Part shown: positions 40,231 through 53,643 of the stretch, piece by piece
Layout: every line of letters starts with the position of its first letter
Numbering within the stretch: position 1 is the first letter of the stretch
Assembly (NCBI GenBank): GCA_029959085.1
Contig: JARWIR010000002.1
Location: 46,992,233-47,056,232, forward strand
Direction: 5' to 3'
DNA length: 64,000 nucleotides
Source of the DNA: Nemophila menziesii
Taxonomy: Eukaryota; Streptophyta; Magnoliopsida; Boraginales; Hydrophyllaceae
Program-made: the position numbers and the translations under genes
Notes under the pieces: model-generated
Seen by the model: the letters and a program-made list of their open reading frames with translations, nothing else
Databases searched by the model: none
Told to the model about the DNA's origin: nothing

Positions 40231-42062
40231 TTGGCTAAGAGATAAATATTAATATATGCTATCATATTTATTTTCTCATTGAGATAGTGGTAGCTCACCC
40301 TTCTTTTCCAAACCCTAATGGATTGAAGAGAGTCCATAAAAATCAGGGATAGAAGAATCAATGACTCAAGAGAAAGATCTAGGATTAAACTTCAAATCTA
40401 TCAAGGTTATATTTACATTTATTTAAAAAATATTGTATAAAATATATTAATTCTGTTTAACATGAATTTTTTAATTTTTAATATAAAAGTATTTATTCTC
40501 TGTTTGTCTTTTATTTATATTATTTAGAGTGAATGGTTTCATTTCAAAGGGGAAAATAATTATTTACCCATTATCTATAATTTTAAAATAAAAAGAAATT
40601 TGTATATATTTTTTTTATTGGTCTTACTCCAAACCCACCCACCCTTGCGAATCCACCTATACCTCTATATCAAATTTAAAATGATTTCCTATATGTTTTA
40701 GAAATTGAATATTACCGAATATATACTAACTTCTTCATCAATCTTGAACCCTATATAACATATTTTTTTCTTAAACATTATATTTATATATGTAAACTAA
40801 TGATATTTGACCACTTATATAATATTTTTATACACACCATTTGATCTTATTCTATTTTATTGATATAGTCTTAAAAAGTCTCAAAGAAAACGAACACGAT
40901 TCTTTAAATAATAGAAGAATTTTTTTCGAAACTCTAAAAAAGACAAATAAATCACGGATTTTTGAATTTGTTAGCAATAAACACATAAAATATAATCTTC
41001 AGTAAAATTGTCTTGTACTAGGTGAGAGGATAAATTATAATTTATATGTTAATTATTAATATGTTTATGTTTCTAAATTAATATCTACCTATGAAATAAT
41101 TATTAGTTTGCGACCTGATACGATTAATAATAGACTATGCTATGACTTTGTATATATTAGTTGTTGACACGTTGGTTAATTTTCTAGTTGACTTAGTAAT
41201 ATTAATATAGTAATGGTGATGATAGAATAACATACTAATGGCATCATATTGAGAATGTAATAACCGATTTTGTACGACAATCTACTTACGGATTTGATAA
41301 AGTAATATTATAATGGACCCGCTGAAATAAAATAATAATGAATTGTGTAGGATAAAAACTAATGGAAATGATAAGATAATATATTAATGGAACTTGTAGA
41401 ATAATATAATCTTAAATCTATAAGATATTACATATAATCTAAGAAGTTTTACATCAATTGAAGCTTATTGGTTGTTTAATATTATATATTTTTTAATTAG
41501 ACTGTTGCAAATACAATTATTATTTATTTCAGTTATATTATTTTTTAAAGAAAACATACTTCATCGCATATTTATTGTTTGTTAATTGATACAATAATAG
41601 TTTTTATTGATTATGATCGATGAGTGAGCTACTTCCTCACTAAATAAAAATTTGTAGAATTTTAAATTAAAAATGAACTGGCCTATATGTCAAACTTATT
41701 ATTATTTGATTATTTCAACTTGGTAAGTGTGTAACTTAGTGGGCATGATTTCAAATTTTTATTCTTACTTGTTGCATGGACATAGATTCCCTTGAGCATA
41801 AGTCTACATGATAAACATATACATATATTATAGTTGTAGTAATAGATATATGAATATTGATTTTCATCCCTAAGTCATATGGGGAAGAAAATTGTAATTT
41901 TATAATATTTATATATATATATATTTCAATTTTATTTGAGTGTGGTATGTCACGCTAGATAGTATATGTTGACAAGTCTGGACATACACTTATTTTCTAT
42001 ATTTATTTAATTTAAGAATTTGTCCTACTTAAATTCAGTGATCATGGTTTTAAATATATCCT
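40231..42062 (+). repeat. Satellite unit 20 (mixed A and B character)
   Basis: A-like head (AAACCCTAATGG, CTCCAAACCCACCC, ACCTATACCTCTATATC) and a B/unit-19-like tail. It lacks the four-run C block. More private substitutions than inner units, as expected near an array edge. Confidence 0.93.
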
Positions 42063-43846
42063 TTGGTTAAGAGATAAATATTAATATATGCTATCATATT
42101 TATTTTCTCATTGAGATAGTGGAAGCTCACCCTTCTTCTACAAACCCTAACGCATTGAAGAGAGTCCATAAAAATCAGGGATAGAATATTCAATGACTCA
42201 AGAGAAAGATCTAGGATTAAACTTCAAATCTATAAATGTTATATTTATATTTATTTAAAAAACATTGTATAAAATATATATTAATTCTATTTAACATGAT
42301 TTTTTTAATTTTTAATATAAAAATATTTATTCTTTGTTTGTCTTTTATTTATATTACTTATAGTGAATTGTTTCATTTCAAAGGGGAAAATAATTTTTAA
42401 CCAATTATCTATAATTTTAAAATAAAAAGAAATTTGTATATTTCTTATTGGTCATACTCCCAACCCACCCTCCTTTGCGAGTCCACCTAATTTACTTCTA
42501 TATCAAATTTAAAATTATTTCCTATATGTTTTCGAAATTAATGCTGCCGAATATATACTAATTTCTTCATCAATCTTGAACCCCATATTACATATTTTTT
42601 TCTTAAACATTACATTTATATATGTAAACTAATGATATCTGACCACTTATATAATATTTTTATACACACCATTTGATCTTATTCTATTTTATTAATATAG
42701 TCTTAAAAAGTCTCAATGAAAACAAACACGGTTCTTTAAATAATAGTAGAAAAGTTATCAAGAAACTCTAAACAAGACAAATAAATCACGGATTTTCGAA
42801 TTTGGTAGCAATAAACAAAGAAAATTTAATCTTCAATAAAATTGTCTTGTACTAGGTGAGTGGATAAATTATATTTTATATGTTAATTATTAATATATTT
42901 ATGTTTCTAAATTAATATCTACCTATGAAATAAATATTAGTTTGCGGTCTGATACGATTAATAATAGACTATGCGATGACTTTGTATATATTAGTTGTTG
43001 ACACGTTGGTTAATTTTCTAGTTGACTTAGTAATATCAATATACTATTGGTGATGATAAAATAATATACTACTGACATCATATTGAAAATGTAATAACCG
43101 ATTTTGTACGACAATCTTCTTACGGAAATGTTAAAGTAATATAATAATGGACCCGCTGAAATAAAATAATAATGAATTGTGTAGGATAAAATCTAGTGGA
43201 AATGATAAGATAATATATATTAATGGAATGTGTAGAATAATATAATCTTAAATCTATAAGATATTACATATAATCTAAGAAGTTTTACATCAATTGAAGT
43301 GTATTGGTTGTTTAATATTATATATTTTTTAATTGGACTGTATCAAGTACAATAATTATATCGTTATTTCAATTATATGAAATTTTAAAGGATTGGTACA
43401 ACGTAACATACTTCATCGCATATTTATTGATTGTTAATTGATACAATAATAGTTTTTATTGATTATGAGCGATAAGTGAGCTACTTCCTCACTACATAAA
43501 AAATTTATAGAATTTTAAATTAAAAATGAACTGTTCTGACCTATATGTCAAAATTATTATTATTTGATTATTTCAACATGGTAAGTGTGTAACTCAGTGG
43601 GCATATTTTAAAATTTGTATTCTTACTTGTTGCATCGACAAAGGTTTCCTTGAGTATAAGGTCTACATGATAGACATACACATGTATTATAGTTGTAGTA
43701 AGAGATATATGAATATTGATTTTAATCTCTAAGTCATATGGGAAAGAAAATTGTAATTTTATAATATTCATAATATATATATATATATATATATATTTCA
43801 GTTTTTTTTAGTGTGGTATGTCACGCTAGGTATTATATGTTCACAA
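42063..43846 (+). repeat. Satellite unit 21 (partial, most diverged)
   Basis: Right edge of the array, broken off after TGTTCACAA. It has many private changes, including a GGATTGGTACAACGTAA insertion near 43390 and a damaged C block (CCCAACCCACCCTCC) at about 42460. It resembles the satellite pieces at 47094 and 61062 more than the inner units. Confidence 0.93.
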
Positions 43847-44235
43847 CTAATTTTCCAATATGTAAAGAAATTTTAGAAGGGGTAACCAAACTAAAACACC
43901 GTGGTTTCATATTGTAGGGAGGATGGAGTTAGGATGGGCAAGGAGCTCCTACACATAACAGATCTTACTTCCTCATGTATCACTGAAGTTAGTTTGAGTG
44001 GAAAGTGGAAATATCAAGATTTTCAATGGGAGATAATCTGGGGAAGCCATGTAAGCGTGCAACACTTCTTTTGGCGCACTATGTACATGACAGATTTTTC
44101 ACTAGTATGGTAAATTTGGAGGACACCACCTACTTTTCGATCTTTCATGATGAATTTATGATATCAACACTAGATTAAAACTTTAAGTATAATACATTTA
44201 TTTGCATTTAATATCACCACTGGATGCCTAAAATT
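43847..44235 (+). other. Unique segment between array and module B, with a short exon-like frame
   Basis: No other copy in the window, and less AT-rich than its surroundings. After CATATTGTAG (possible splice acceptor, about 43917) an open frame of about 64 codons runs to TAA at 44111-44113. It includes RMGKELLHITDLTSSC and SLSGKWKYQDFQWEIIWGS. I do not recognise it. It may be a captured exon of a host gene, left when the array edge formed. No promoter or further exon is visible. Confidence 0.4.
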
Positions 44236-45883
44236 TTGGATCAAAGATTTAGCTTTCAGTACATATATATACATCTCAAATGGTAAAAGAAATATAGACT
44301 TCTCAATCAAACTCATAAACCATTTAAAACACAATAAAATTCAATTTTTTGATATTATTAGCATAAAATTAGTCATGTAATCACTAAAAAATAAATCTTA
44401 CTGTAGATATTATTAATGTTGATAATTGACTGAAATGACATGACCAACGACCGTAACATAAAAATATCTCATAAATAGATAGATGATCCTGTATGCAATA
44501 AAATATTGAATATTAGTGATTGTCTTAAATTTTAACATATAATTGATAAATAATCATGAAGTTTAAACTAAATATATTTTCTAATGCAGATTAATTCAAA
44601 TCTATCTATTAAACATAAATACTTTTGCCTTTATTTTCATAATTAAATAAAATACAAAATACTCTTAAGAAGAAAACCTAAGTAGGTGAGAAGATAAATT
44701 GTTTATATTAAATATAGATGTTTATAGACTCTAGTTTAAATATATATTATCGAAATTTATAGGATTATTAAGGAATTATTAAAACTTCTTTCTTTGTGGA
44801 AGATTTATCTTTAATTTGATTAGAATCAAAGTTTATAGCATATATGTTAATTGAATTTAAGGAACTAAATATATAGATATTAAAAATCTACACAGTTCTA
44901 AGTAAAATTTCAATTTTATTACCATCTAACATGTGTTTAATTGAATATTATTCATAAATCGAAATCCTTCTACTTATTTGCTATATGTATAACTAATGAA
45001 AGATCTTATATTATGTTTATATATTAATTTTTATATATTAAAACAACTAAATTGCATTTTCATACAAATATATAACAATCAATATATGTAACATTAAGCA
45101 GATATTTAAATAATATATTAACAATTACTTAAAGAAATTACTACTTTTATCTTTAATTTTAGTAATTAAAACCTAGTAGTATATGTGAGTATACAAAATT
45201 ATGTATTTTATGTAGATCGGGAGAAAAGAAAACTTAGAAATTGAGTTTATACCTTTGAATCTGAGGATAATGGCTATGGAGCAGGTGATTGGTACCCATA
45301 TGACATTAGATCGATAATTCAAAATTTTATTGTATTTACTTGTTTTTTAATCTCCTAATATTATATGTGTGAAAATACCTAAATTGTGTATTTATTTGGA
45401 TTGAGAGAGAATATAATGTAAAAAGTGAACTTGTACTTTTGAATTTGACGATGGTGAAGACGGATTTGGAGGATGTTGCTTAAGCTCCATCATAACGAAC
45501 ATTGAGCCACAGATTCAAAACTTCATTTTCTCTTATACTCTATTATAATATGACTTTATAAAGCCCAAATGAATATCCAATAATATATATAACACTTTGC
45601 TTGGATAATTATTTTGCTACCTTACTATATGCTAAAATCTAGTGGGCTACAAACTAGTCAAGGTAAATATAATATTATGCATATATTATCTTCCCCACAT
45701 GTGCACAATTAAAATATGAAACTTGTAGTCAACACAAGCCAATCTTGTGCACTATTTTCGAGCGTTAATTTAGGTACATAGAACTAGATGTGCAAAGATA
45801 TTAGCAAAACTAACCTCTCACGTCACAAATATAAATTTTGATGTTAAATTATAAATGAAGAACAAACAAAGAATAAGCATTGC
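44236..45883 (+). repeat. Module B, long form, copy without HDAC fragment
   Basis: Begins at TTTTGGATCAAAGATTTAG, which lies inside module B elsewhere (about 50312), so its left part, including the deacetylase fragment, is missing. It has the ~790-bp block (about 44730-45520) absent from the short form, and ends at the module A boundary. Within the block, two diverged ~183-bp tandem repeats start near 45181 and 45363. Confidence 0.88.
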
Positions 45884-47093
45884 AACCTCCTCCAAAAATA
45901 AGAGATTTACTAGTTAGTACATAATCATATGTGTACACTACTTATGCAATCAATTGACAAATACAAAGTCATACCATTAAAAAAATATTTTTTCTCTGAT
46001 TTGTTTTTCTTGTTTTTTATATCTGTTTAAAACTTGTAATTTTTTCTGGCCTAGAAACTTCAATTCACACTTTAAGCAACAAAAATCTAATTAGTTAAAT
46101 ACGTTAGATGTACTTAAGGGTTATCTCTAGGGTTTCGAGTAATATATTAGAGTACGTTTTCTATTTCGCTCTTTAGCATTACTGACCTCGGTTCATCATC
46201 TTGTTCCTTATTATTTGCAGAAATGGTGTCAAAGGAGAAGATTAAGTGACATGTAAGAGAAGAAGCAGAGGTAGCTAAGCTACTATAGGTCTGGACGCAT
46301 CTCGATTAATATCAAGTATCACCAAATATCCCTAGAGAATTCTAGCGTTCTATCATAAATACAAACCATCAACTAGGAAGATAAGCCTGAAAGTATGGAA
46401 AGTAAAAGACAGAAATTAAATGAGCAAAAAATGGACAAGAATTAAATATGTTTGACAAATAAAATCCAAATGGTTATATTTAATACTAAGTGGTAAAATT
46501 TCAAGTCTTGTGATTATATAAGTTGGGGTCTCTGCCATTTACAAGATTACTTCTATTTATATACTTATTGGATTAATATTGCTATCTATATCACGGTTGT
46601 CTTCTGCTTAACGTCTATAGGGACTATATGATAAATATTTGGATAATTAAAAGTGAGTTTGGAGCTTTACTGAACATTCTTTATCATTCAGAAGTTGAAA
46701 CAAATTTAGTTGTATAAATCTGTTATAAAGGCACACCATATTTTAGTTTGGAGCTTTTATATATTTTATGAAATCTTAACTGATATAACTCTTACACAAA
46801 CAACTTTGTTGTCTTTTTTAGGTTCAACTTCGGCTGGTGAAGGACAAATGAGGCTTGAATTATTGTTAATAAGTCCAATTTTTTGTGAGATAGATTTTCT
46901 AGGTCCTCTTACTAAAAACCTAATAAATATAAATAAAAAATCAAGACAAAATTAGAAAAATAAAATTTGGGTTGTTGATTCCTATTCATCTGAAAAAATT
47001 AATCAAAAATAAAGATTGATATTATTTACATGTGCTACTGAGTTCCAAGTAAAGCATCCTAGAGGACGATTGTTATGGAAAATGAAAAATATT
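45884..47093 (+). repeat. Module A, copy 1
   Basis: Matches 2154-3350 and 51965-53173. It contains the TTATTTGCAG acceptor-like site near 46220. Near 46822 it has an exon-like open stretch after TTTTTTAG (GSTSAGEGQMRLELLLISP), which stays open in copy 2 but is interrupted in copy 0. The source gene is not recognised. The module is cut by satellite at GAAAAATATT. Confidence 0.88.
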
Positions 47094-49413
47094 ATTAATA
47101 TGTTTATGTTGCTAAATTAATATCTACCTATGAAATAAATATTAGTTTGCGGTCTGATACGATTAATAATAGACTATGCGATTACTTAGTATATATTAGT
47201 TGTTGATACGTTAGTTAATTTTCTAGTTGACTTAGTAATATTAATATACTAATGGTGATGATAGAATAATATACTAATGGCATCATATTCAAAATGTAAT
47301 TACCGATTTTGTACGACAATATACTTACGGACATGATAAAGTAATATAATAATTGACCCGCTGAAATAAAATAATAATGAATTGTGTAGGATAAAAACTA
47401 ATGGAAATGATAAGATAATATATTAATGGAACAAGTAGAATAATATAATATTAAATCTATAAGATATTACATATAATCTAAGACGTTTTACATCAATTGA
47501 AGCGTATTGGTTGTTTAATATTATATATTTTTTAATTGGACGATAGCAAATACAATAATTATATTGTTATTTCAATTATATGATTTTTTAAAGAATTGGG
47601 ATAATGTAACATACTTCATCGCATATTTATTGACTGTTAATCGATACAATAATAGTTTTTATTGATTATAAGCGATGAGTGAGCTACTTCCTCACTAAAT
47701 AAAAAATTTGTAGAATTTTAAATTAAAAATGAATTGTTCTGACCTATATGTCAAATTATTATTCTTTGATTATTTCAACTTGGTAAGTGTGTAACTCAGT
47801 GGGCATGATTTCAAATTTTTATTCTTACTTGTTGCATGAACATAGATTCCCTTGAGCATAAGTCTACATGATAAACATATACATATATTATAGTTGTAGT
47901 AATAGATATATGAATATTGATTTTAATCCCTAAGTCATATGGGGAAGAAAATTGTAATTTTATAATATTTATATATATATTTCAATTTTATTTGAGTGTG
48001 GTATGTCACGCTAGGTAGTATATGTTGACAAGTCTAGACATACACTTAGTTTATGTATTTATTTAATTTAAGAATATGTCCTATTTAAATTCAGTGATCA
48101 TGGTTTTAAATATATCCTTTTGCTAAGAGATAAATATTAACATACGCTATCATATGTATTTTCTTATCGAGATAGTGGTAGCTCAACCTTCTTTTCCAAA
48201 CTCTACCAAATTGAAGAGAGTCCATAAAAATCAGGGATAAAAGAATCAATGACTCAAGAGAAAGATATAGGATTAAAGTTCAAATTTATCAATGTTGGAT
48301 TTATAATTATTTAAAAAATATTGTATAAAATATATTAATTCTGTTTAACATGAATTTTTACATTTTTAATATAAAAATATTTATTCTTTGTTTGTCTATT
48401 ATTTATATTATTTAGAGTAAATGGTTTAATTTCAAAGGGGAAAATAATTTTTTACCCATTATCTATAATTTTAAAATAAAAAGAAATTTGTATATTATTC
48501 TTTTGTTGGTCTTACTCCCGACCCACACACCCTTGCGAGTCCACTTAAATTTACCTCTATATAAAATTTAAAATTATTTTCTATATGTTTGAATACTGCC
48601 GAATATATACTAAGTTCTTCATCAATCTTGAACCACATATTACTTATTTTTCTCTTAAACATTACATTTATATATGTAAACTATGATATTTGACCACTTA
48701 TATAATATTTTTATGCACATTACTTGATCTTATTGTATTTTATTAATATAGTCTTAAAAAGTCTCAATGAAAACAAACACGGTTCTTTAAATAATAGAAG
48801 AAAAGTTATTACGAAACTCTAAACAAGACAAATAAATCACGGATTTTCGAATTGTGTAGCAATAAACACTGAAAAATTTAATCTTCAATAAAAATTTCTT
48901 GTACTAGATGAGAGGATAAATTATACTTTATATGTTAATTATTAATATGTTTATGTTGCTAAATTAATATCTACCTATGAAATAAATATTAGTTTGCGGT
49001 CTGATACGATTAATAATAGACTATGTGATGACTTTTTATATATTAGTTGTTGACACGTTGGTTAATTTTCTAGTTGACATAGTAATATTAATATACTAAT
49101 GGTGATGGTAGAATAATATACTAGTGGCATCATATTGAAAATGTAATAACCGATTTTGTACGACAATCTACTTACGGACATGATAAAGTAATATAATAAT
49201 AGACCTGCTGAAAAAAAAATAACAATGAATTGTGTAGGATAAAAACTAATGGAAATGATAAGATAATATATTAATGGAACATGTAGAATAATATAATCTT
49301 AAATCTATAAGATATTACATATAATCTAAGAAACTTTACATCAATTGAAGCGTATTGGTTGTTTAATATTATATATTTTTTAATTGGACGGTAGCAAATA
49401 CAATAATTATAAG
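47094..49413 (+). repeat. Satellite segment in composite module 1 (one unit plus ~470 bp)
   Basis: Starts at ATTAATATGTTTATG and ends at the deacetylase junction, passing the unit landmark (TTTTGCTAAGAG) at about 48118. At 2320 bp it is about 1850 bp, one unit, longer than the equivalent segment in module 2. It is diverged from the main array and lacks an intact four-run C block. Confidence 0.92.
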
Positions 49414-49639
49414 TGAACCTCCAGCATAGCTTTGACAAAAGGAGTACAAACCCACAAAAACAGGGCAATCCTCACCAACATTGAAACGCTTAAGATTCTT
49501 CAGCTGGTTTGGCATTGTTTCGAGAGCGAACGTCCATTTTTTGTAGTAAATCATAGTGAGCGAGAAGATCGTGAGTAATTCGAACCCTCCTCTTAACTTC
49601 ATCTGAACCTGATGCTAAGGAATTTCCTCCGTCCTCCAT
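49414..49639 (-). pseudogene. Histone deacetylase (HDA19-like) fragment, copy 1, doubly deleted
   Basis: Same fragment as 1525-1899, reversed, with 226 of 375 bp left. A 77-bp deletion removes the region from before ARDEDLSKF to ITLE and shifts the frame. A 72-bp deletion removes the [11 protein letters not shown] and HPMKP region and lies between two AACCCT repeats. The start now reads MEDGGNS. It retains CGA where copy 2 has a stop, and CPVF where the other copies have FPVF, so it is closer to the family at that site. It cannot encode a functional deacetylase. Confidence 0.85.
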
Positions 49640-49726
49640 AATATTCACCTACCAAAACATCATTATATTCAAAGGAATTTCCTCCGTCCTCCATAATATT
49701 CACCTACCAAAACATCATTATATTCA
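49617..49726. repeat. 55-bp tandem duplication at the HDAC start
   Basis: Two perfect or near-perfect 55-bp copies (49617-49671, 49672-49726), each with AAGGAATTTCCTCC and CACCTACCAAAACATC. They duplicate the start codon region of the fragment. Not present in the other two copies. Confidence 0.93.
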
Positions 49727-50234
49727 GATGTGGAAAGTTCATAATATCCAAAATGAGCAAAAACTATATATTCATACACATATAATAAAATCCTTTACAT
49801 GTTTCAGCATTTTTATTTTGTATACACACAAAGTCAATATAAACATATACGGTCATAATAAATTAGGAAAAATGCACCATTGGTCCTATCTAATGCAAAA
49901 AAGACAATTTTACATGTGATATACACTAACCCTGCCTATCTAACCCACTCCCCCATATATGCATAATTTTTGGAATAAAAAGGAGACCAATGGTGCAACT
50001 AACCCTATGTATCATCTACCTACATGAAAATATGCTAAACAATATATACTCAACACATTATTACAAAATTAAATGGAAAAGGCAATTAGGGCAAAAAATA
50101 GGGCTTTTTTGGAATAAACAAAAAACCAAGATTTATATTGAATCACATAAAATTTTCACCAATCTTTACATTAAAATACAATATTAGTTTATTTTAAACT
50201 TTCTATGGGAGGATCAAATCAACGATTTAAAAGG

Positions 50235-50297
<63 letters not shown>

Positions 50298-51964
50298 AAA
50301 CAAAATATATTTTGGATCAAAGATTTAGTTTCTGACTCAGTACATATATACATCTCAAATGGTAAAAGGAATCTAGAATTTCCAATCAAACTCATAAACC
50401 ATTTAACACACAATAAAAGTCAATTTTTTTGATATTATTAGCATAAAATTAGTCATGTAATCACTAAAAAATAAATCTTACCGTAGATATTATTAATGTT
50501 GATAATTGAATGAAATGACATGAACAACAAACCCTAACATAAAAATATCTCATAAATAGATAGATGATCTTGCATGCAATAAAATATTGAATATTAATGA
50601 TTATCTTAAATTTTAACATATATGATAAATAATCATGAAGTTTAAACTAAATATATTTTTCTAATCCAGATTAATTCAAATCTATCTATCAAACATAAAT
50701 ACTTTTGCCTTTATTTTCATAATTAAATAAAATACAAAATACTCTTAAGAAGAAAACCTAAGTAGGTGAGAAGATAAATTGTTTATATTAAATATAGATG
50801 TTTATAGACTCTAGTTTAAATATATATTATCGAAATTTATAGGATTATTAAGGAATTATTAAAACTTCCTTCTTTGTGGAAGATTTATCTTCAATTTGAT
50901 TAGAATCAAAGTTTATAGCATATATGTTAATTGAATTTAAGGGACTAAATATATAGATATTAAAAATCTACACAGTTCTAAGTAAAATTTCAATTTTATT
51001 ACCATCTAACATATGTTTAATTGAATATTATTCATAAATCGAAATCCTTCTACTTATTTGCTATATCTATAACTAATGAAAGATCTTATATTATGTTTAT
51101 ATATTAATTTTTATATATTAAAACAACTAAATTGCATTTTCATACAAATATATAACAATCAATATATGTAACATTAAGCAGATATTTAAATAATATATTA
51201 ACATCTACTTAAAGAAATTACTACTTTTATCTTTAATTTTAGTAATTAAAACCTAGTAGTATATGTGAGTATACAAAAATTATGTATTTTATGTAGATCG
51301 GGAGAAAAGAAAACTTAGAAATTGAGTTTATACCTTTGAATCTGAGAAAAATGGCTATGGAGCAGGTGATTGGTACCCATATGACATTAGATCGATAATT
51401 CAAAATTTTATTGTATTTACTTGTTTTTTAATCTCCTAATATTATATGTGTGAAAATACCTAAATTGTGTATTTTGTTTAGATTGGGAGAGAATATAATG
51501 TAAAAAGTGAACTTGTACTTTTGAATTTGACGATGGTGAAGACGGATTTGGAGGATGTTGCTTAAGCTCCATCATAATGCACATTGACCCACAGATTCAA
51601 AACTTCATTTTCTCTTATACTCTATTATAATATGACTTTATAAAGCCCAAATGAATATCCAATAATATATATAACACTTTGCTTGGATAATTATTTTGCT
51701 ACCTTACTATATGCTAAAATCTAGTGGGCTACAAACTAGTCAAGGTAAATATAATATTATGCATATATTATCTTCCCCACATGTGCACAAATAAAATATG
51801 AAACTTGTAGTCAACACAAGCCAATCTTGTGCACTATTTTCGAGCGTTAATTTAGGTACATAGAACTAGATGTGCAAAGATATTAGCAAAACTAACCTCT
51901 CACGTCACAAATATAAATTTTGATGTTAAATTATAAATGAAGAACAAACAAAGAATAAGCATTG
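49727..51964 (+). repeat. Module B, long form, composite module 1
   Basis: Flank upstream of the reversed deacetylase fragment. Matches the inverse of 1-1524 and, from about 50312, 44236-45883. It has the ~790-bp block (about 50795-51590) with diverged ~183-bp repeats starting near 51261 and 51444, both with GGGAGA-rich and TTTGAAT-containing stretches. No gene is recognised. Confidence 0.88.
50236..50294. repeat. TA microsatellite in module B
   Basis: About 59 bp of TA. The short-form copy near 54560 has only TTATATATATTTTTATT, so the tract expanded in this copy alone. It is separate from the satellite's own TA tract. Confidence 0.95.
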
Positions 51965-53173
51965 CAACCTCCTCCAAAAATAAGAGATTTACTAGTTAGT
52001 ACATAATCATATGTGTACACTACTTATGCAATCAATTGACAAATACAAAGTCATACCATTAAAAAAATATTTTTTCTCTGATTTGTTTTTCTTGTTTTTT
52101 ATATCTGTTTAAAACTTGTAATTTTTTCTGGCCTAGAAACTTCAATTCACACTTTAAGCAAAAATCTAATTAGTTAAATACGTTAGATGTGATTAAGGGT
52201 TATCTTTAGGGTTTCGAGTAATATATTAGAGTACGTTTTCTATTTCGCTCTTTAGCATTACTGGTCTCGGTTCATCATCTTGTTCCTTATTATTTGCAGA
52301 AATTGTGTCAAAGAAGAAGATTAATTGATATGTAAGAAAAGAAGCAGAGGTAGCTAAGCTACTATAGGTCTGGACGCATCTCGATTAATATCAAGTATCA
52401 CCAAATATCCCTAGAGAATTCTAGCGTTCTATCATAAATACAAACCATCAACTAGGAAGATAAGCCTGAAAGTATGGAAAGTAAAAGATAGAAATTAAAT
52501 GAGCAAAAACTGGACAAGAATTAAGTATGTATGACAAATAAAATTCAAATGGTTATATTTAATACTAAGTGGTAAAATTTCAAGTCTTGTGATTATATAA
52601 GTTGGGGTCTCTGCCATTTACAAGATTACTTCTATTTATATACTTATTGTATTAATATTGCTAACTATATCACGGTTGTCTTCTGCTTAACGTCTATAGG
52701 GACTATATGATATATATTTGGATAATTAAAAGTGAGTTTGGAGCTTTACTGAACATTCTTTATCATTTCAGAAGTTGAAACAAATTTAGTTTTATAAATC
52801 TGTTATAAAGGCACACCATGTTTTAGTTTGGAGCTTTTATATATTTTATGAAATCTTAACTGATATAACTCTTACACAAACAACTTTGTTGTCTTTTTTA
52901 GGTTCAACTTCGGCTGGTGAAGGACAAATGAGGCTTGAATTGTTGTTAATAAGTCCAATTTTTTGTGAGATAGATTTTCTAGGTCCTCTTACTAAAAACC
53001 TAATAAATATAAATAAAAAATCAAGACAAAATTAGAAAAATGAAATTTGGGTTGTTGATTCCTATTCTTCTGAAAAAATTAATCAAAAATAAAGATTGAT
53101 ATTATTTACATGTGCTACTGAGTTCCAAGTAAAGCATCCTAGAGGACTATTGTTATGGAAAATGAAAAATATT
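51965..53173 (+). repeat. Module A, copy 2
   Basis: Very close to 45884-47093, with the same cut point into satellite (GAAAAATATT joined to ATTAATATG). The exon-like stretch near 52900 is also open here. Confidence 0.9.
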
Positions 53174-53643
53174 ATTAATATGTTTATGTTGCTAAATTAA
53201 TATCTACCTATGAAATAAATTTTAGTGTGCGGTCTGATACGATTAATAATAGACTATGCGATGACTTTGTATATATTAGTTGTTGACACGTTGGTTAATT
53301 TTCTAGTTGACTGAGTAATATTAATATACTAATGGTGATGATAGAATAATATATTAATGGCATCATATTGAAAATGTAACAACCGATTTTGTACGACAAT
53401 CTACTTACGGACATGATAAAGTAATATAATAATGGACCTGCTGAAATAAAATAATAATGAATTGTGTAGGATAAAAACTAATGGAAATAATAAGATAATA
53501 TATTAATTGAACATGTAGAATAATAAAGTTAAATCTATAAGATATTACATATAATCTAAGAAGCTTTACATCAATTCAAGCGTATTGGCTGTTTAATATT
53601 ATATATTTTCTAATTGGACTGTAGCAAATACAATAATTATAAG
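53174..53643 (+). repeat. Satellite segment in composite module 2 (~470 bp)
   Basis: Less than a third of a unit, with the same two junctions as the 2320-bp segment at 47094, so the two differ by exactly about one unit. Confidence 0.93.

Larger units (their letters stand above)
4982..43846 (+). repeat. Main satellite array, ~1.84-kb unit, 20 full plus 1 partial copy
   Basis: The landmark TTGGCTAAGAGATAAATATT recurs, with a few variants, at 4982, 6825, 8666, 10507, 12346, 14241, 16093, 17883, 19743, 21594, 23450, 25307, 27184, 29067, 30958, 32803, 34650, 36497, 38390, 40231 and 42063. Spacing is 1790-1895 bp, and most of the variation comes from the TA tract. All units are head-to-tail. Each holds, in order, a telo-box-like motif, a C-rich block, a long AT-rich body, a short hairpin (AGTGAG with CTCACT) and the TA tract. 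No transposase, reverse transcriptase, LTR or terminal inverted repeat is visible. The minus strand has a similar ~91-codon frame in most units, which I regard as chance. Confidence 0.97.

Noticed and set aside
4982..43846. CRISPR array
   Set aside because: Units are 1.84 kb and nearly identical throughout, without short repeats and unique spacers; the DNA is eukaryotic.
49728..50432. Short open frames in module B
   Set aside because: They fall in AT-rich flank DNA, are not kept in the other module B copies, and one is largely the TA tract.
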